Source: Cystobacter ferrugineus (GTDB lineage: Bacteria > Myxococcota > Myxococcia > Myxococcales > Myxococcaceae). From it: a stretch of DNA of 64,000 nt. A program made the translations under genes and the position numbers. The notes under the pieces are model-generated. The model had not been told where the DNA came from. It saw only the letters and a list, made by a program, of their open reading frames with translations, and did no database searches. Where the stretch lies: contig NZ_MPIN01000001.1 in NCBI RefSeq assembly GCF_001887355.1, positions 611,632 to 675,631 of the forward strand. Reading direction: 5' to 3'. Each line of letters starts with the position of its first letter. The first letter of the stretch is position 1. Below, one piece after another: positions 52,664 to 60,171 of this stretch.

Positions 52664-53155
52664 TCAGATGGACTCCGGCTCGGGCGGGGGCGGCAGCGTG
52701 TTGCCCTCGGTGGGGCCGCCGTTCAGGTTGACCGGACCCTCGCCCGGGGCCGCCTCGAACTTGTCCTGGAAGAACTCCTGACCCGGCTGGCCCTTGCCCT
52801 CCTTGAGCTGCTTGACCGCCTCCATCAGGACCTGGAGCAGCTGCTCGATGCCCTGCTTGCCCTCGGCGCCCTGCTTGCCCTCGGCACCACCGGCGCCCTC
52901 GGCACCACCGGCGCCCTCGCCACCACCGGCGCCCTCGGGCTTGCCACCACCCGCGGCGGCCTTGAGCTGCTCGATGAGCTGCTTGAGCTGCTGCGGATCG
53001 ATGCCCAGCTTCTGCGCGAGCTGCTCGATGGCCTTCTGGTCACCCTGCAGCGCCTTGGACAGCAGCTGCGCCTCGGGCGTCTGCTGCGTGTTGCCCGTCT
53101 CGGAGGTGGAGGGGGTGTAGATATTGCCGCGCGGACCAATGCCAGAAACGCCCAT
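52664..53155 (-). CDS. Gly-rich, Cys-free acidic protein (harpin-like composition)
   Basis: A 163-residue protein with no signal peptide and no cysteine. Residues 25-70 are Gln/Leu-rich amphipathic helix (LLSKALQGDQKAIEQLAQKL, LKQLIEQL). Residues 70-100 are Gly/Ala/Glu tandem repeats (GAGGAEG), coded by 18-bp DNA repeats at about 52880-52940. A second helix (IEQLLQVLMEAVKQLKEG) and a Pro-rich acidic tail follow. The composition recalls harpins exported by type III systems, but no secretion genes are nearby and there is no sequence match I can show. The 240 bp upstream hold two palindromic sites. Confidence 0.6.
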   Translation of the reverse strand: MGVSGIGPRGNIYTPSTSETGNTQQTPEAQLLSKALQGDQKAIEQLAQKLGIDPQQLKQLIEQLKAAAGGGKPEGAGGGEGAGGAEGAGGAEGKQGAEGKQGIEQLLQVLMEAVKQLKEGKGQPGQEFFQDKFEAAPGEGPVNLNGGPTEGNTLPPPPEPESI

Positions 53156-53334
53156 GGTATGCCTCGTGTGCTTGGGGATGGGGGGACTTCTCGACCACCG
53201 TTCTCGGTGACGAGGGTGACCATAGCAGGGCGTGTGCCAATCCCCCAAAGCTCCCCCGGAATGCGTAACCCCTTGAAATGACGTGAGGGCCGAGGGGGCC
53301 CTGGTGACTGCCGTTGCGCGGGAGATGTCGGGAT

Positions 53335-53373
53335 CCTGGTGACGTCTGTCATCCCCTGGTGACGTCTGTCACC
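53335..53373. promoter_or_regulatory. Two directly repeated palindromes, candidate operator
   Basis: CCTGGTGACGTCTGTCA occurs at 53335-53351 and again at 53355-53371, exactly 20 bp apart (two helical turns). Each holds TGAC-N4-GTCA; the second extends to GGTGAC-GTCT-GTCACC. The pair lies in the upstream region of the Gly-rich gene, about 180-220 bp before its start, and just after the substrate-binding protein gene's stop. The spacing suits two protein dimers on one face of the DNA. Confidence 0.5.
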
Positions 53374-53395
53374 ACCCCACCTGGGACTCGGGAGG

Positions 53396-54583
53396 CTAGG
53401 GCTTCAGGGCGGTGACGAAGCGCGCCTTGCCGCCCTCCACCTTGAGGATCACCGCCTGCTTCACCGCGTCACGGTTGGCGTCCAGGGTGATGCTGCCGCC
53501 CACGCCGGGAAAGTCGCGGGTGGCCGCGATCGCGTCACGCAGGGCGGGGCCCGACAGGTCCGGCGCGCGCTTCATCGCGTCGATGGCCAGCCGCGCGGCG
53601 TCATAGGCGAGTGCCCCCACGCCGTCGGGCACCTGGCCGTAGGCGGCCTTGTAGCGGGCGATGAACGCCTGGAGAGTCGGGTCCGGGTTCTCCTCCGAAT
53701 AGTGGTTGGAGTAGTAGCTGCCCTCGAGCGCCTCGCCGCCCAGCTCGAAGAGGCGGGTGGAGTCCCAGCCATCTCCGCCGAGCAGGGGCAGGGTCAGCCC
53801 CAGCTCTCGCGCCTGACGGGCGATGATGCCCACGTCGGTGTAGTACCCGGGGATGAAGAGCGCCTCGGGCCTGGCCTTCTTGAGCGTGGTGAGCTGGGCG
53901 CGGAAGTCCGTGTCTCCCTTGGAGTAGCTCTCGGTGGACAGCACGCTGCCGCCCAGCTCGGTGAACTTCCGGCGGAACTCGTCCGCCAGTCCCACCGAGT
54001 ACGCGCTCTTGTTGTCCTGGAGCACCGCCACGCGCTCGAGGTGCAGGTTGTCATGGGCGAAGCGGGCCATCACCTCGCCCTGGAACGGATCGATGAAGCA
54101 GACGCGGAAGATGTAGTCGCCCTTCCGCGTGACGGCGGGGTTGGTGGAGGTGGGGGTGATCATCGGCACTCCGGCCGCCTGCGCCTTGTCCGCCATGGCC
54201 ATCGAGTTGGACGAGGCGGCCTCGCCCAGAATCACCACCACATGGTCCTGGTTGATGAGGCGCGAGGCCGCCTGGGCCGCCTCCTCGGGCTTGCCCTGGC
54301 TGTCATAGGCGCGCAGCGCCAACGGTTGGCCCTTCACTCCACCCGCGGCATTGGCTTCCTGGAGGGCCAGGGAGATGCCCTGGCGCGCGGAGACGCCGAA
54401 GGTGGCCTCGCTGCCGGTGAGGCTGCCCACCTGTCCCACGAGGATGGGCTCCGAGCCCGAGGGGGTTTGCTTCGAGGCCGCGGCGGGTGCGGCCGCGGGA
54501 GGCGCGGCGGGCGGCGCTTTCTTCTCACAGGCGGCCACGAGCACGGCGAGCGCGGTGAGCAGCAATGACGAGGTGCGGCGCAT
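53396..54583 (-). CDS. ABC transporter substrate-binding lipoprotein (LivJ/branched-chain type)
   Basis: A 395-residue exported lipoprotein with lipobox LVAAC at the end of its signal peptide, followed by an Ala/Pro linker. The body is a periplasmic binding protein type 1 (GQVGSLTGSEATFGVSARQG, LRAYDSQGKPEEA, VVILGEAASSNSMAMA, VPMITPTSTNP). Such proteins bind branched-chain amino acids, amides or related ligands for a Liv-type transporter. No permease or ATPase gene is adjacent, so it is an orphan whose transporter, if any, lies elsewhere. Confidence 0.92.
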   Translation of the reverse strand: MRRTSSLLLTALAVLVAACEKKAPPAAPPAAAPAAASKQTPSGSEPILVGQVGSLTGSEATFGVSARQGISLALQEANAAGGVKGQPLALRAYDSQGKPEEAAQAASRLINQDHVVVILGEAASSNSMAMADKAQAAGVPMITPTSTNPAVTRKGDYIFRVCFIDPFQGEVMARFAHDNLHLERVAVLQDNKSAYSVGLADEFRRKFTELGGSVLSTESYSKGDTDFRAQLTTLKKARPEALFIPGYYTDVGIIARQARELGLTLPLLGGDGWDSTRLFELGGEALEGSYYSNHYSEENPDPTLQAFIARYKAAYGQVPDGVGALAYDAARLAIDAMKRAPDLSGPALRDAIAATRDFPGVGGSITLDANRDAVKQAVILKVEGGKARFVTALKP

Positions 54584-54789
54584 GGGGCGAACACTCCAGG
54601 CGAAGGGGGCTGTGGCGGCCTTCTAACGCGGACGCCCCGGCGAAAACCCTGGAACCACGGCGAGTATGGATGTGTCGCACAATGAAGGCGTGTGGCGGTA
54701 AAAGTATGGCGACAGGCAACTCGTGGAGCCGTTGAACGACAATTCGGATGTCCGCCTGTCAATGTAGGCCTCCTGGAAGGACCGCTCCG

Positions 54790-55611
54790 ATGATGCTGCG
54801 CTCGACGACCGCCCCCCTTCGTTCCGCTTCCTTGTTCCCGGCCGCCGTGTCCGAGAGCCGCCGGCTCACTCCGCCCCCGGTTCCGGCGCGGCCCGTCCAC
54901 GCGACCCTCGACAGCTTCCAGCCCACGGCGCGCCGCGGCCCGGCCTCTCCGGGGACGGGCTCCACGCCCACGACGCCCCCACCCACGTCGCCCTCGCCGT
55001 ATGACGGGCTCAAGGACAAGGCGCTCATCCAGGCGCTGCATGACGCCTCGGCCCAGCACAAGGACCTCGGCTACAACCAGGCGCGGAGGATCATCTTCAC
55101 CGTGTTGGACAACCACGATGGCCAGGTGGCGTGTGTGTACACGGGCCGCGAGGTGACCACGGACAAGATTCCCAACGCCAACGACATGAACACCGAGCAC
55201 ACGTGGCCGCAGTCGAAGGGCGCCACGGGCCCGGCCAAGAGCGACCTGCACCACCTCTTCCCCACGGACAGCAAGGCCAACTCCATCCGGAGCAGCTACC
55301 CGTTCGGCGAGGTGAAGGAGGTGAAGTGGAGCCAGAACGGCGCGAAGTTCGGCAAGGACGCCCAGGGCAACACCGTCTTCGAGCCGCCCGACGCGCACAA
55401 GGGCAACGTGGCGCGCGCCCTCTTCTACTTCTCCACCGTCTACGACAAGCCGATTCCCGCCGGGGACGAGGCGGTGCTCAAGAAGTGGAACCACCTGGAC
55501 CAGGTGGACGCCGCGGAGATGGCGCGCAACACCGCCATCGAGGGCTACCAGGGCAACCGCAATCCCTTCGTGGATGACGCCCTGCTGGCCGACCGCATCG
55601 CGGACTTCTAG
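54790..55611 (+). CDS. Endonuclease I family (EndA/NucM-like) nuclease
   Basis: A 273-residue protein with the His-Me finger nuclease core of endonuclease I. It has CVYTGREV, then NTEHTWPQSKG, with the catalytic His, and DLHHLFPTDSKANSIR with metal-binding His/Asn. These proteins cut DNA nonspecifically and are usually exported; the first 75 residues here are Pro/Ser/Thr-rich without a clean signal peptide. The start is ATG 54790 (or 54793), preceded by GGAAGG at moderate distance. Nutrient release from prey DNA is a plausible but unproven role. Confidence 0.88.
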   Translation: MMLRSTTAPLRSASLFPAAVSESRRLTPPPVPARPVHATLDSFQPTARRGPASPGTGSTPTTPPPTSPSPYDGLKDKALIQALHDASAQHKDLGYNQARRIIFTVLDNHDGQVACVYTGREVTTDKIPNANDMNTEHTWPQSKGATGPAKSDLHHLFPTDSKANSIRSSYPFGEVKEVKWSQNGAKFGKDAQGNTVFEPPDAHKGNVARALFYFSTVYDKPIPAGDEAVLKKWNHLDQVDAAEMARNTAIEGYQGNRNPFVDDALLADRIADF

Positions 55612-55721
55612 GCCCGCGCCGATTCTCCCGGCGAGGTGGCCCGGGAGGGCTCGCTTCCCTGGCCGCCACCATGCTCGGCCGGCCTGTTCATCCGGGCCCC
55701 TGCTCCCTACCTCAAGGGAGC

Positions 55722-56786
55722 ATGATGCCACCGGTCCAGACCGACCTGATGCGGGAGAAGCACTCCACCGAGCACGGCGAGGGGCGGGGAAGACTGTCTC
55801 CCCAGCGCGAGGCCCTGCTCCAGGCGCGCATCAAGGATCTCTCGCTGCGCCTCGCCGGCACGCCGCTCGAGCGCCACATCGCCCAGCTCCACGCGGAGCT
55901 GGAGGCGCGGGGCATCTCCTTCAAACCCCAGTGCTACCTGTCCGACGAGTGGGGATGTCCCTCGGGCGTGCCGGTCATCGGCCTGCCGTTCTACCTGGCC
56001 GACCCGAACCTGCTCTCCATCGAGGCGGACCTCGGGGGCGGGGCGGAGAGCGAGGCGGAGATCCTCATGTATCTGCGCCACGAGGCGGGCCATGCCTTCA
56101 ACTACGCCTACCGGCTCTACGAGTCGGAGGAGTGGCTGCGCGTGTTCGGCGACTACTCGCGGCCCTACCGCGACGACTACAAACCCCAGCCCTTCTCACG
56201 CCGCTACGTCACGCACATCTCCGGCTGGTACGCCCAGAAGCACCCGGACGAGGACTTCGCCGAGACCTTCGCCGTCTGGCTCACGCCCGGCAGTGACTGG
56301 GCCCGGCGCTACCAGGGGTGGGGCGCGCTGCGCAAGCTCCAGTACGTGGACGAGATCGTCAAGCGCCTGGGCCGCACCGAGCCGCTCGTGAACTTGAACA
56401 CGCCGGACCTCACCACCGAGGAGATGGAAGGCACGGTGCTCGACCACTACCGCCAGCGCGAGCTGGACGAGAAGGTGGACGTGGAGCTGCGCAACGCCTT
56501 CGACCAGTCGCTGGAGGACATCTTCGAGGGCCCGGGCGAGGCACCCGTCCGCGCGGAGACGCTCGTGCGCGCCGAGCGCCAGCGGTTGATGGCCCTGGTG
56601 AGCCAGTACTCGGGGGTGGGCCGGGGCGTGGTGCGCGCGCTGGTGGACCACCTGCTCGAGCGCACCTCCGACATGAACCTCACGCTGCACCCGGACGACA
56701 GCCGGGAGGCCATCTGCCGCCTCGTGTCGCTCGTGACGGTGCTGTCCATGAACTACCTCTACACCGACCGCTTCTTCGAGGAATGA
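55722..56786 (+). CDS. Putative zinc-binding metallopeptidase (Peptidase_Mx-like)
   Basis: A 354-residue protein. The zinc motif HEAGH is His120-Glu121-Ala-Gly-His124 (LRHEAGHAFNYAY) and a probable third ligand is Glu181 in EDFAETFAVWLTPG, a spacing and context seen in uncharacterised zinc peptidases. The ribosome site AAGGGAG sits just before ATG 55722. No signal peptide is present, so it acts in the cytosol unless exported with a partner. The helical C-domain (260-354) is unassigned. The ATP-grasp gene starts 4 bp after its stop, so peptide cleavage and peptide-like ligation are encoded together. Confidence 0.75.
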   Translation: MMPPVQTDLMREKHSTEHGEGRGRLSPQREALLQARIKDLSLRLAGTPLERHIAQLHAELEARGISFKPQCYLSDEWGCPSGVPVIGLPFYLADPNLLSIEADLGGGAESEAEILMYLRHEAGHAFNYAYRLYESEEWLRVFGDYSRPYRDDYKPQPFSRRYVTHISGWYAQKHPDEDFAETFAVWLTPGSDWARRYQGWGALRKLQYVDEIVKRLGRTEPLVNLNTPDLTTEEMEGTVLDHYRQRELDEKVDVELRNAFDQSLEDIFEGPGEAPVRAETLVRAERQRLMALVSQYSGVGRGVVRALVDHLLERTSDMNLTLHPDDSREAICRLVSLVTVLSMNYLYTDRFFEE

Positions 56787-56790
56787 CGCC

Positions 56791-57825
56791 ATGAGCCCGC
56801 CTTCCCTGCGCATCGCGGTCCTGCACTACCAGCCCAAGGACGAGCCCGCCGACGTGGTCACGGAACAGGTCTCCGCCGCGCTCCGGGACGCGGGCCACAC
56901 GCCCGTGCTCCTGCGCGTCGACGAGAGCCTCACGGACCTGGTGAGCCAGCTCGCGCGCAGCCGCGCGGACCTCGTCTTCAACCTGTGCGAGACCTTCGCC
57001 GACGACTACCGGCTGGAGGTGAACGTGGCGGCGGTGCTGGAGCTGGCGCGCATGCCCTTCACGGGCTCGGGGACGGCGGGCCTGCTGCTCGCGCAGGACA
57101 AGATCCTCACCAAGCAACTGCTGCAATTCCACGGCGTGCTCACGCCCCGCTTCGCCACCTTCGACGGCATGTCCTTCGAGGCCCATGGCGACCTGTCCTT
57201 TCCCCTCATCGTCAAGCCGGCCCGCTCGGACGCGTCCATGGGGCTGGGGGTGGAGCGGGACATGGAGGGCCTGGCGCGCCGGGTGCGCATGATTCGCGAG
57301 GAGTACGACGACGAGGCGCTCGCGGAGGAGTTCATCGAGGGCCGCGAGGTGTACGTGGGCGTGCTCGGCGACCACGCGCGGCCCCAGGTGTTGCCCGTGG
57401 TGGAGCTCGACTTCGGCAAGAAGTGGAGCCGCAAGCGCATGAAGATCGCCGACCGGGAGGTGAAGTTCGGCCCCGAGGGTCCCGGTGAGCCCCAGCTCGT
57501 GATGCCCAAGGACTTGTCGGACGAACTGCGCGGGCGCATCGAGCGGGCGGCGGTGAGTGCCTTCCGGGCGCTCAAGCTGCGCGACTACGCGCGCATCGAC
57601 TTCCGCGTGTCCAGCGCCACCAACGAGCCCTACCTGCTCGAGGTGAATCCCAATCCCTACCTGGAGGCGAAGTGCGAGGTGGCCATGGGGGCGCGGGAGA
57701 TCGGCCTGTCCTACCCCCAGCTCATCCAGCGCATCGTCGAGACGGCGGCGCGGCGGTACGGACTGGACCGGGACGAGCGCCCGCGCGCTCCAGCTCCCGC
57801 CGCCGAGCCCGCGCCCCTGGGCTGA
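56791..57825 (+). CDS. ATP-grasp ligase, D-alanine--D-alanine ligase-like
   Basis: A 344-residue enzyme with the three-domain ATP-grasp build. The N-domain contains LVFNLCETFADDYRLE and PFTGSGTAGLLLAQDK, the D-Ala-D-Ala ligase style entry. ATP-binding segments PLIVKPARSDASMGLG, EEFIEGREVYVGVLG and the metal site DYARIDFRVS then LLEVNPNPYL are intact. It joins two amino-acid-like substrates with ATP, but substrates differ in this family and the genuine cell-wall Ddl is usually in the mur cluster. Its tight coupling with a zinc peptidase suggests a peptide-making or tailoring pathway. Confidence 0.85.
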   Translation: MSPPSLRIAVLHYQPKDEPADVVTEQVSAALRDAGHTPVLLRVDESLTDLVSQLARSRADLVFNLCETFADDYRLEVNVAAVLELARMPFTGSGTAGLLLAQDKILTKQLLQFHGVLTPRFATFDGMSFEAHGDLSFPLIVKPARSDASMGLGVERDMEGLARRVRMIREEYDDEALAEEFIEGREVYVGVLGDHARPQVLPVVELDFGKKWSRKRMKIADREVKFGPEGPGEPQLVMPKDLSDELRGRIERAAVSAFRALKLRDYARIDFRVSSATNEPYLLEVNPNPYLEAKCEVAMGAREIGLSYPQLIQRIVETAARRYGLDRDERPRAPAPAAEPAPLG

Positions 57826-57847
57826 ACCGGCCTTCCCTCACTCCTCG

Positions 57848-57876
57848 TTGACGGGGAGGGGGATGGGCCTTATAAC
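57848..57876 (+). promoter_or_regulatory. Sigma-70-type promoter of the TetR gene
   Basis: TTGACG (57848-57853) and TATAAC (57871-57876) are 17 bp apart, a near-consensus promoter. Start of transcription would fall about 57883, inside the palindromic operator that follows, so bound repressor would block it. Confidence 0.8.
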
Positions 57877-57894
57877 GGAGTGAACGCTCACTCC
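57877..57894. promoter_or_regulatory. TetR operator at the regulator's own start
   Basis: GGAGTGAACGCTCACTCC is an 18-bp inverted repeat (one mismatch) that touches the ATG at 57895 and overlaps the expected transcription start. A near-identical perfect copy lies upstream of the SDR gene (58536-58555), so the same regulator should bind both. Confidence 0.8.
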
Positions 57895-58512
57895 ATGGCT
57901 ACCACCCGCTCCCATCGCCGCTCCAAGCAGGACGCCTCGTCGGCACCCCAGGTGCCGGAGAAGGAGGAGGCCATCCTCCAGGCGATGCTGGCGCTGGTGG
58001 CCGAGCATGGGTTCCACGGCACTTCGACGGACATGATCGCCTCGCGAGCGGGCGTGGGCGCCGGCACCATCTACCGCTACTTCGCCACCAAGGACGAACT
58101 CGTCCTGCGCGTCTATGACCGCATCAAGACGCTCGGGGCCGCGCTGGTCTTCCAGGGCGATGCGCCCGGCCAGCCCCTGCGCGAGCGGCTGCACCGCGTG
58201 TGGCGCAACACCGCGCGTGCGCAGCTCGACAACCGCGACGCCTGCTTCTTCCTCGCGCAGTTCTACGACTCGCCCTACGTCAAACAGGTGCCCCCCGAGA
58301 CGCTCGCGCGCTTCGCCCGGCGCATGGAGGAGTTGCTCGCGGAGGCCATCCGCGCCCAGGTGGTGCGCGACATGCCCCCGGCAGTGTTCGAGGCTCTCTT
58401 CTTCGAGCCGGTCATGAGCCTGGTGCGCATGCACCACCTCGGCCAGGTGGTGCTCGATGACGCCCTCCTCGCGCAGGTCCTCGAGGGCTGCTGGAACGCC
58501 ATCCGGCTGTAG
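57895..58512 (+). CDS. TetR family transcriptional regulator
   Basis: A 205-residue repressor. The N-terminal helix-turn-helix (about 40-70) reads TSTDMIASRAGVGAGTIYRYF, followed by ATKDELVLRVYDRI. The C-terminal ligand domain is normal in length, and includes ACFFLAQFYDSPY and FFEPVMSLVRMHHLG. Its own promoter carries the operator GGAGTGAAC/GCTCACTCC, and the SDR gene downstream carries a perfect copy, so it probably represses both. ATG 57895 has almost no leader or Shine-Dalgarno; GTG 57880 inside the operator is an alternative start. Confidence 0.9.
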   Translation: MATTRSHRRSKQDASSAPQVPEKEEAILQAMLALVAEHGFHGTSTDMIASRAGVGAGTIYRYFATKDELVLRVYDRIKTLGAALVFQGDAPGQPLRERLHRVWRNTARAQLDNRDACFFLAQFYDSPYVKQVPPETLARFARRMEELLAEAIRAQVVRDMPPAVFEALFFEPVMSLVRMHHLGQVVLDDALLAQVLEGCWNAIRL

Positions 58513-58535
58513 CCGTCTCTTTTTTTGTCTTCGTT

Positions 58536-58555
58536 CGGAGTGAGCGCTCACTCCG
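58536..58555. promoter_or_regulatory. TetR operator upstream of the SDR gene
   Basis: CGGAGTGAGCGCTCACTCCG is a perfect 20-bp palindrome, 48 bp before the SDR start. It matches the site at the TetR gene in all but one or two positions. A pyrimidine-rich T-run lies just before it; no clear -35/-10 pair was found. Confidence 0.8.
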
Positions 58556-58603
58556 GATGTGTCGCAGTCCAACGTGGTCCAAGTCCAACCTGGAGGAAGT
58601 CCC

Positions 58604-59395
58604 ATGACGATGAACGCTGAAACCCACCCTGTCTCGCGCGGTCTGCTCGCCAACAAGATCGCCTTCATCACCGGCGCGGGACGAGGCATCGGAGCCGCCT
58701 CCGCGCACCTCTTCGCCCGCGAGGGGGCGTCCGTGATGCTGGCGTCCCGGACCGAGTCGGAGCTGCGCTCGGTGGTCGAGGAGATCCGCGCCGCGGGCGG
58801 CACCGCCGACTACGTGGTGGCCGACCTGAGCGACTCCTCCAGCATCCAGAAGGCCGTGCGGGCCGTGGTGGAGCGCTACGGCCGCCTGGACATCGCGTTC
58901 AACAACGCGGGTACCGCCACCCCGCCGGGGCCGCTGGTCGACGTGGACGAGCGCCACTTCGATCAGATCACCACCGTCAACTACAAGGGCGTCTGGCTGG
59001 CCATGCGTGAGGAGATCAAGGCGATCCGCGCCACCGCGCGCACCGGGGCGATCCTCAACAACAGCAGCGTCGGCAGCCTCGCGGGCAACCCCACCCTGGG
59101 GGCGTACGGCGCGGCCAAGCGGGCCATCAACAGCCTCACCGAGACCGCGGCCATCGAGTGCGGGGCCGAGGGCATCCGGGTCAACGCCATCGCCCCCGGT
59201 ACCACGATGACCGAGATGATTCAGCGCTGGGTCGACGCGGAGCCCAACATCCTCCAGACGCTCAAGGCCCGTACGCCACTGGGCCGCGCCGCCCAGCCCC
59301 ACGAGATCGCCGAGGCGGCCGCGTGGCTGCTCAGTGATCGCGCCTCCTACGTCACGGGAGTGGTCATGCGCGTGGACGGCGGGATCCGCGCGTAG
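58604..59395 (+). CDS. Short-chain dehydrogenase/reductase (SDR)
   Basis: A 263-residue classical SDR. The cofactor loop is TGAGRGIG (23-30), the NNAG motif is at 100-103, and the catalytic set is Ser155, Tyr168 and Lys172 (YGAAK). The C-terminal VMRVDGGIRA is standard. It would oxidise or reduce an alcohol/carbonyl with NAD(P). The ribosome site GGAGGAAG before ATG 58604 is strong. It is under the palindrome bound by the TetR encoded upstream, so its substrate or a related compound may be the inducer. Its last 32 bp overlap the opposing TetR gene. Confidence 0.93.
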   Translation: MTMNAETHPVSRGLLANKIAFITGAGRGIGAASAHLFAREGASVMLASRTESELRSVVEEIRAAGGTADYVVADLSDSSSIQKAVRAVVERYGRLDIAFNNAGTATPPGPLVDVDERHFDQITTVNYKGVWLAMREEIKAIRATARTGAILNNSSVGSLAGNPTLGAYGAAKRAINSLTETAAIECGAEGIRVNAIAPGTTMTEMIQRWVDAEPNILQTLKARTPLGRAAQPHEIAEAAAWLLSDRASYVTGVVMRVDGGIRA

Positions 59396-60023
59396 GCGCC
59401 GCCGGCTTCGCGGTGGCCGCGTGGAACAGGTCGACCAGCTCGCGCGAGGACTCCTCGAGGTCGACCTTGTCGCCATACGTGATGCGCTGCACCAGCACTC
59501 CGTCGATCGCGGAGCGGACCGCCACGGCCATGTGGCGGGGAGAGAATCGCCGGAACTCTCCCTCGGCCTGGCCCTGGCGGAAGATGTTCTGCAGGAAGTC
59601 GAGGCCCGGTTCGTAGGAGCGGGCGTCGAAGACGGGCTTGCCCTGTGGGGTGCGCAGGCCGTTCCAGATCTCCAGCAGTGCGATCGAATGCGGGCCGTGG
59701 GTCCCGATGAACGCGATGCTGCCCTCGATGTAGACGCGCAGCTTGTCACTCGCCCCCGGCTGCTGCTCGACCCGGGGGAGCACCGCCTTCGCCGCCAGCG
59801 TCATCACCTCGGTGTAGACCTGCGCGATGAGCTCATCCTTGCCCGCGAAGTGGTAGGAGATGACGCCCTTGCTGATGCCCGCGCGCTCCGCGATCAGCGC
59901 GAGAGAGGCCTGCGCGTAGCCATGGGTGGAGATGATGTCGATCGCGCACTGGACGATCTGCGCGCGGCGAGCCTCCTCGAGGAATGAGCTTCGAGTGCCT
60001 TTCGAGCGGGTTCCCGACGTCAC
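59364..60023 (-). CDS. TetR family transcriptional regulator
   Basis: A 219-residue repressor with a helix-turn-helix (about 35-62) reading ASLALIAERAGISKGVISYHF, then AGKDELIAQVYTEV. The ligand domain includes ALLEIWNGLRTPQG. It is not closely similar to the other TetR protein here. The inverted repeat between it and the divergent hydrolase gene (60100-60135) is its likely operator. The 3' end overlaps the SDR gene by 32 bp, an arrangement that could let transcription of one hinder the other. Confidence 0.92.
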   Translation of the reverse strand: MTSGTRSKGTRSSFLEEARRAQIVQCAIDIISTHGYAQASLALIAERAGISKGVISYHFAGKDELIAQVYTEVMTLAAKAVLPRVEQQPGASDKLRVYIEGSIAFIGTHGPHSIALLEIWNGLRTPQGKPVFDARSYEPGLDFLQNIFRQGQAEGEFRRFSPRHMAVAVRSAIDGVLVQRITYGDKVDLEESSRELVDLFHAATAKPAAPTRGSRRPRA

Positions 60024-60089
60024 GGCCGGATGCTGTCACGGCCCCCCGGGTGCATCAAGCCAGACGGGTCCTGGGGGGAGCCCGGGCAT

Positions 60090-60135
60090 TTGACCTGATT
60101 TGACCGGCTGGCTAAAAATCAGGCCAGCGGGTCAA
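60090..60135. promoter_or_regulatory. Divergent-gap promoter and long inverted-repeat operator
   Basis: TTGACCGGCTGGC (60100-60112) and GCCAGCGGGTCAA (60123-60135) form a 13-bp inverted repeat with one mismatch and a 10-bp spacer. A further TTGACC at 60090-60095 lies 17 bp before TAAAAA (60113-60118), a plausible promoter for the hydrolase gene with its -10 box inside the repeat. Repressor binding would block it. Confidence 0.65.
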
Positions 60136-60171
60136 GAATCGGGCCGGGTGTTCAATTCTGGGAGACGCTGC

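Noticed and set aside
58500-58528. CGGC-TGTA-GCCG followed by TCTCTTTTTTT after the TetR gene, a possible terminator
   Set aside because: The stem is only 4 bp and overlaps the stop codon; too weak to call.
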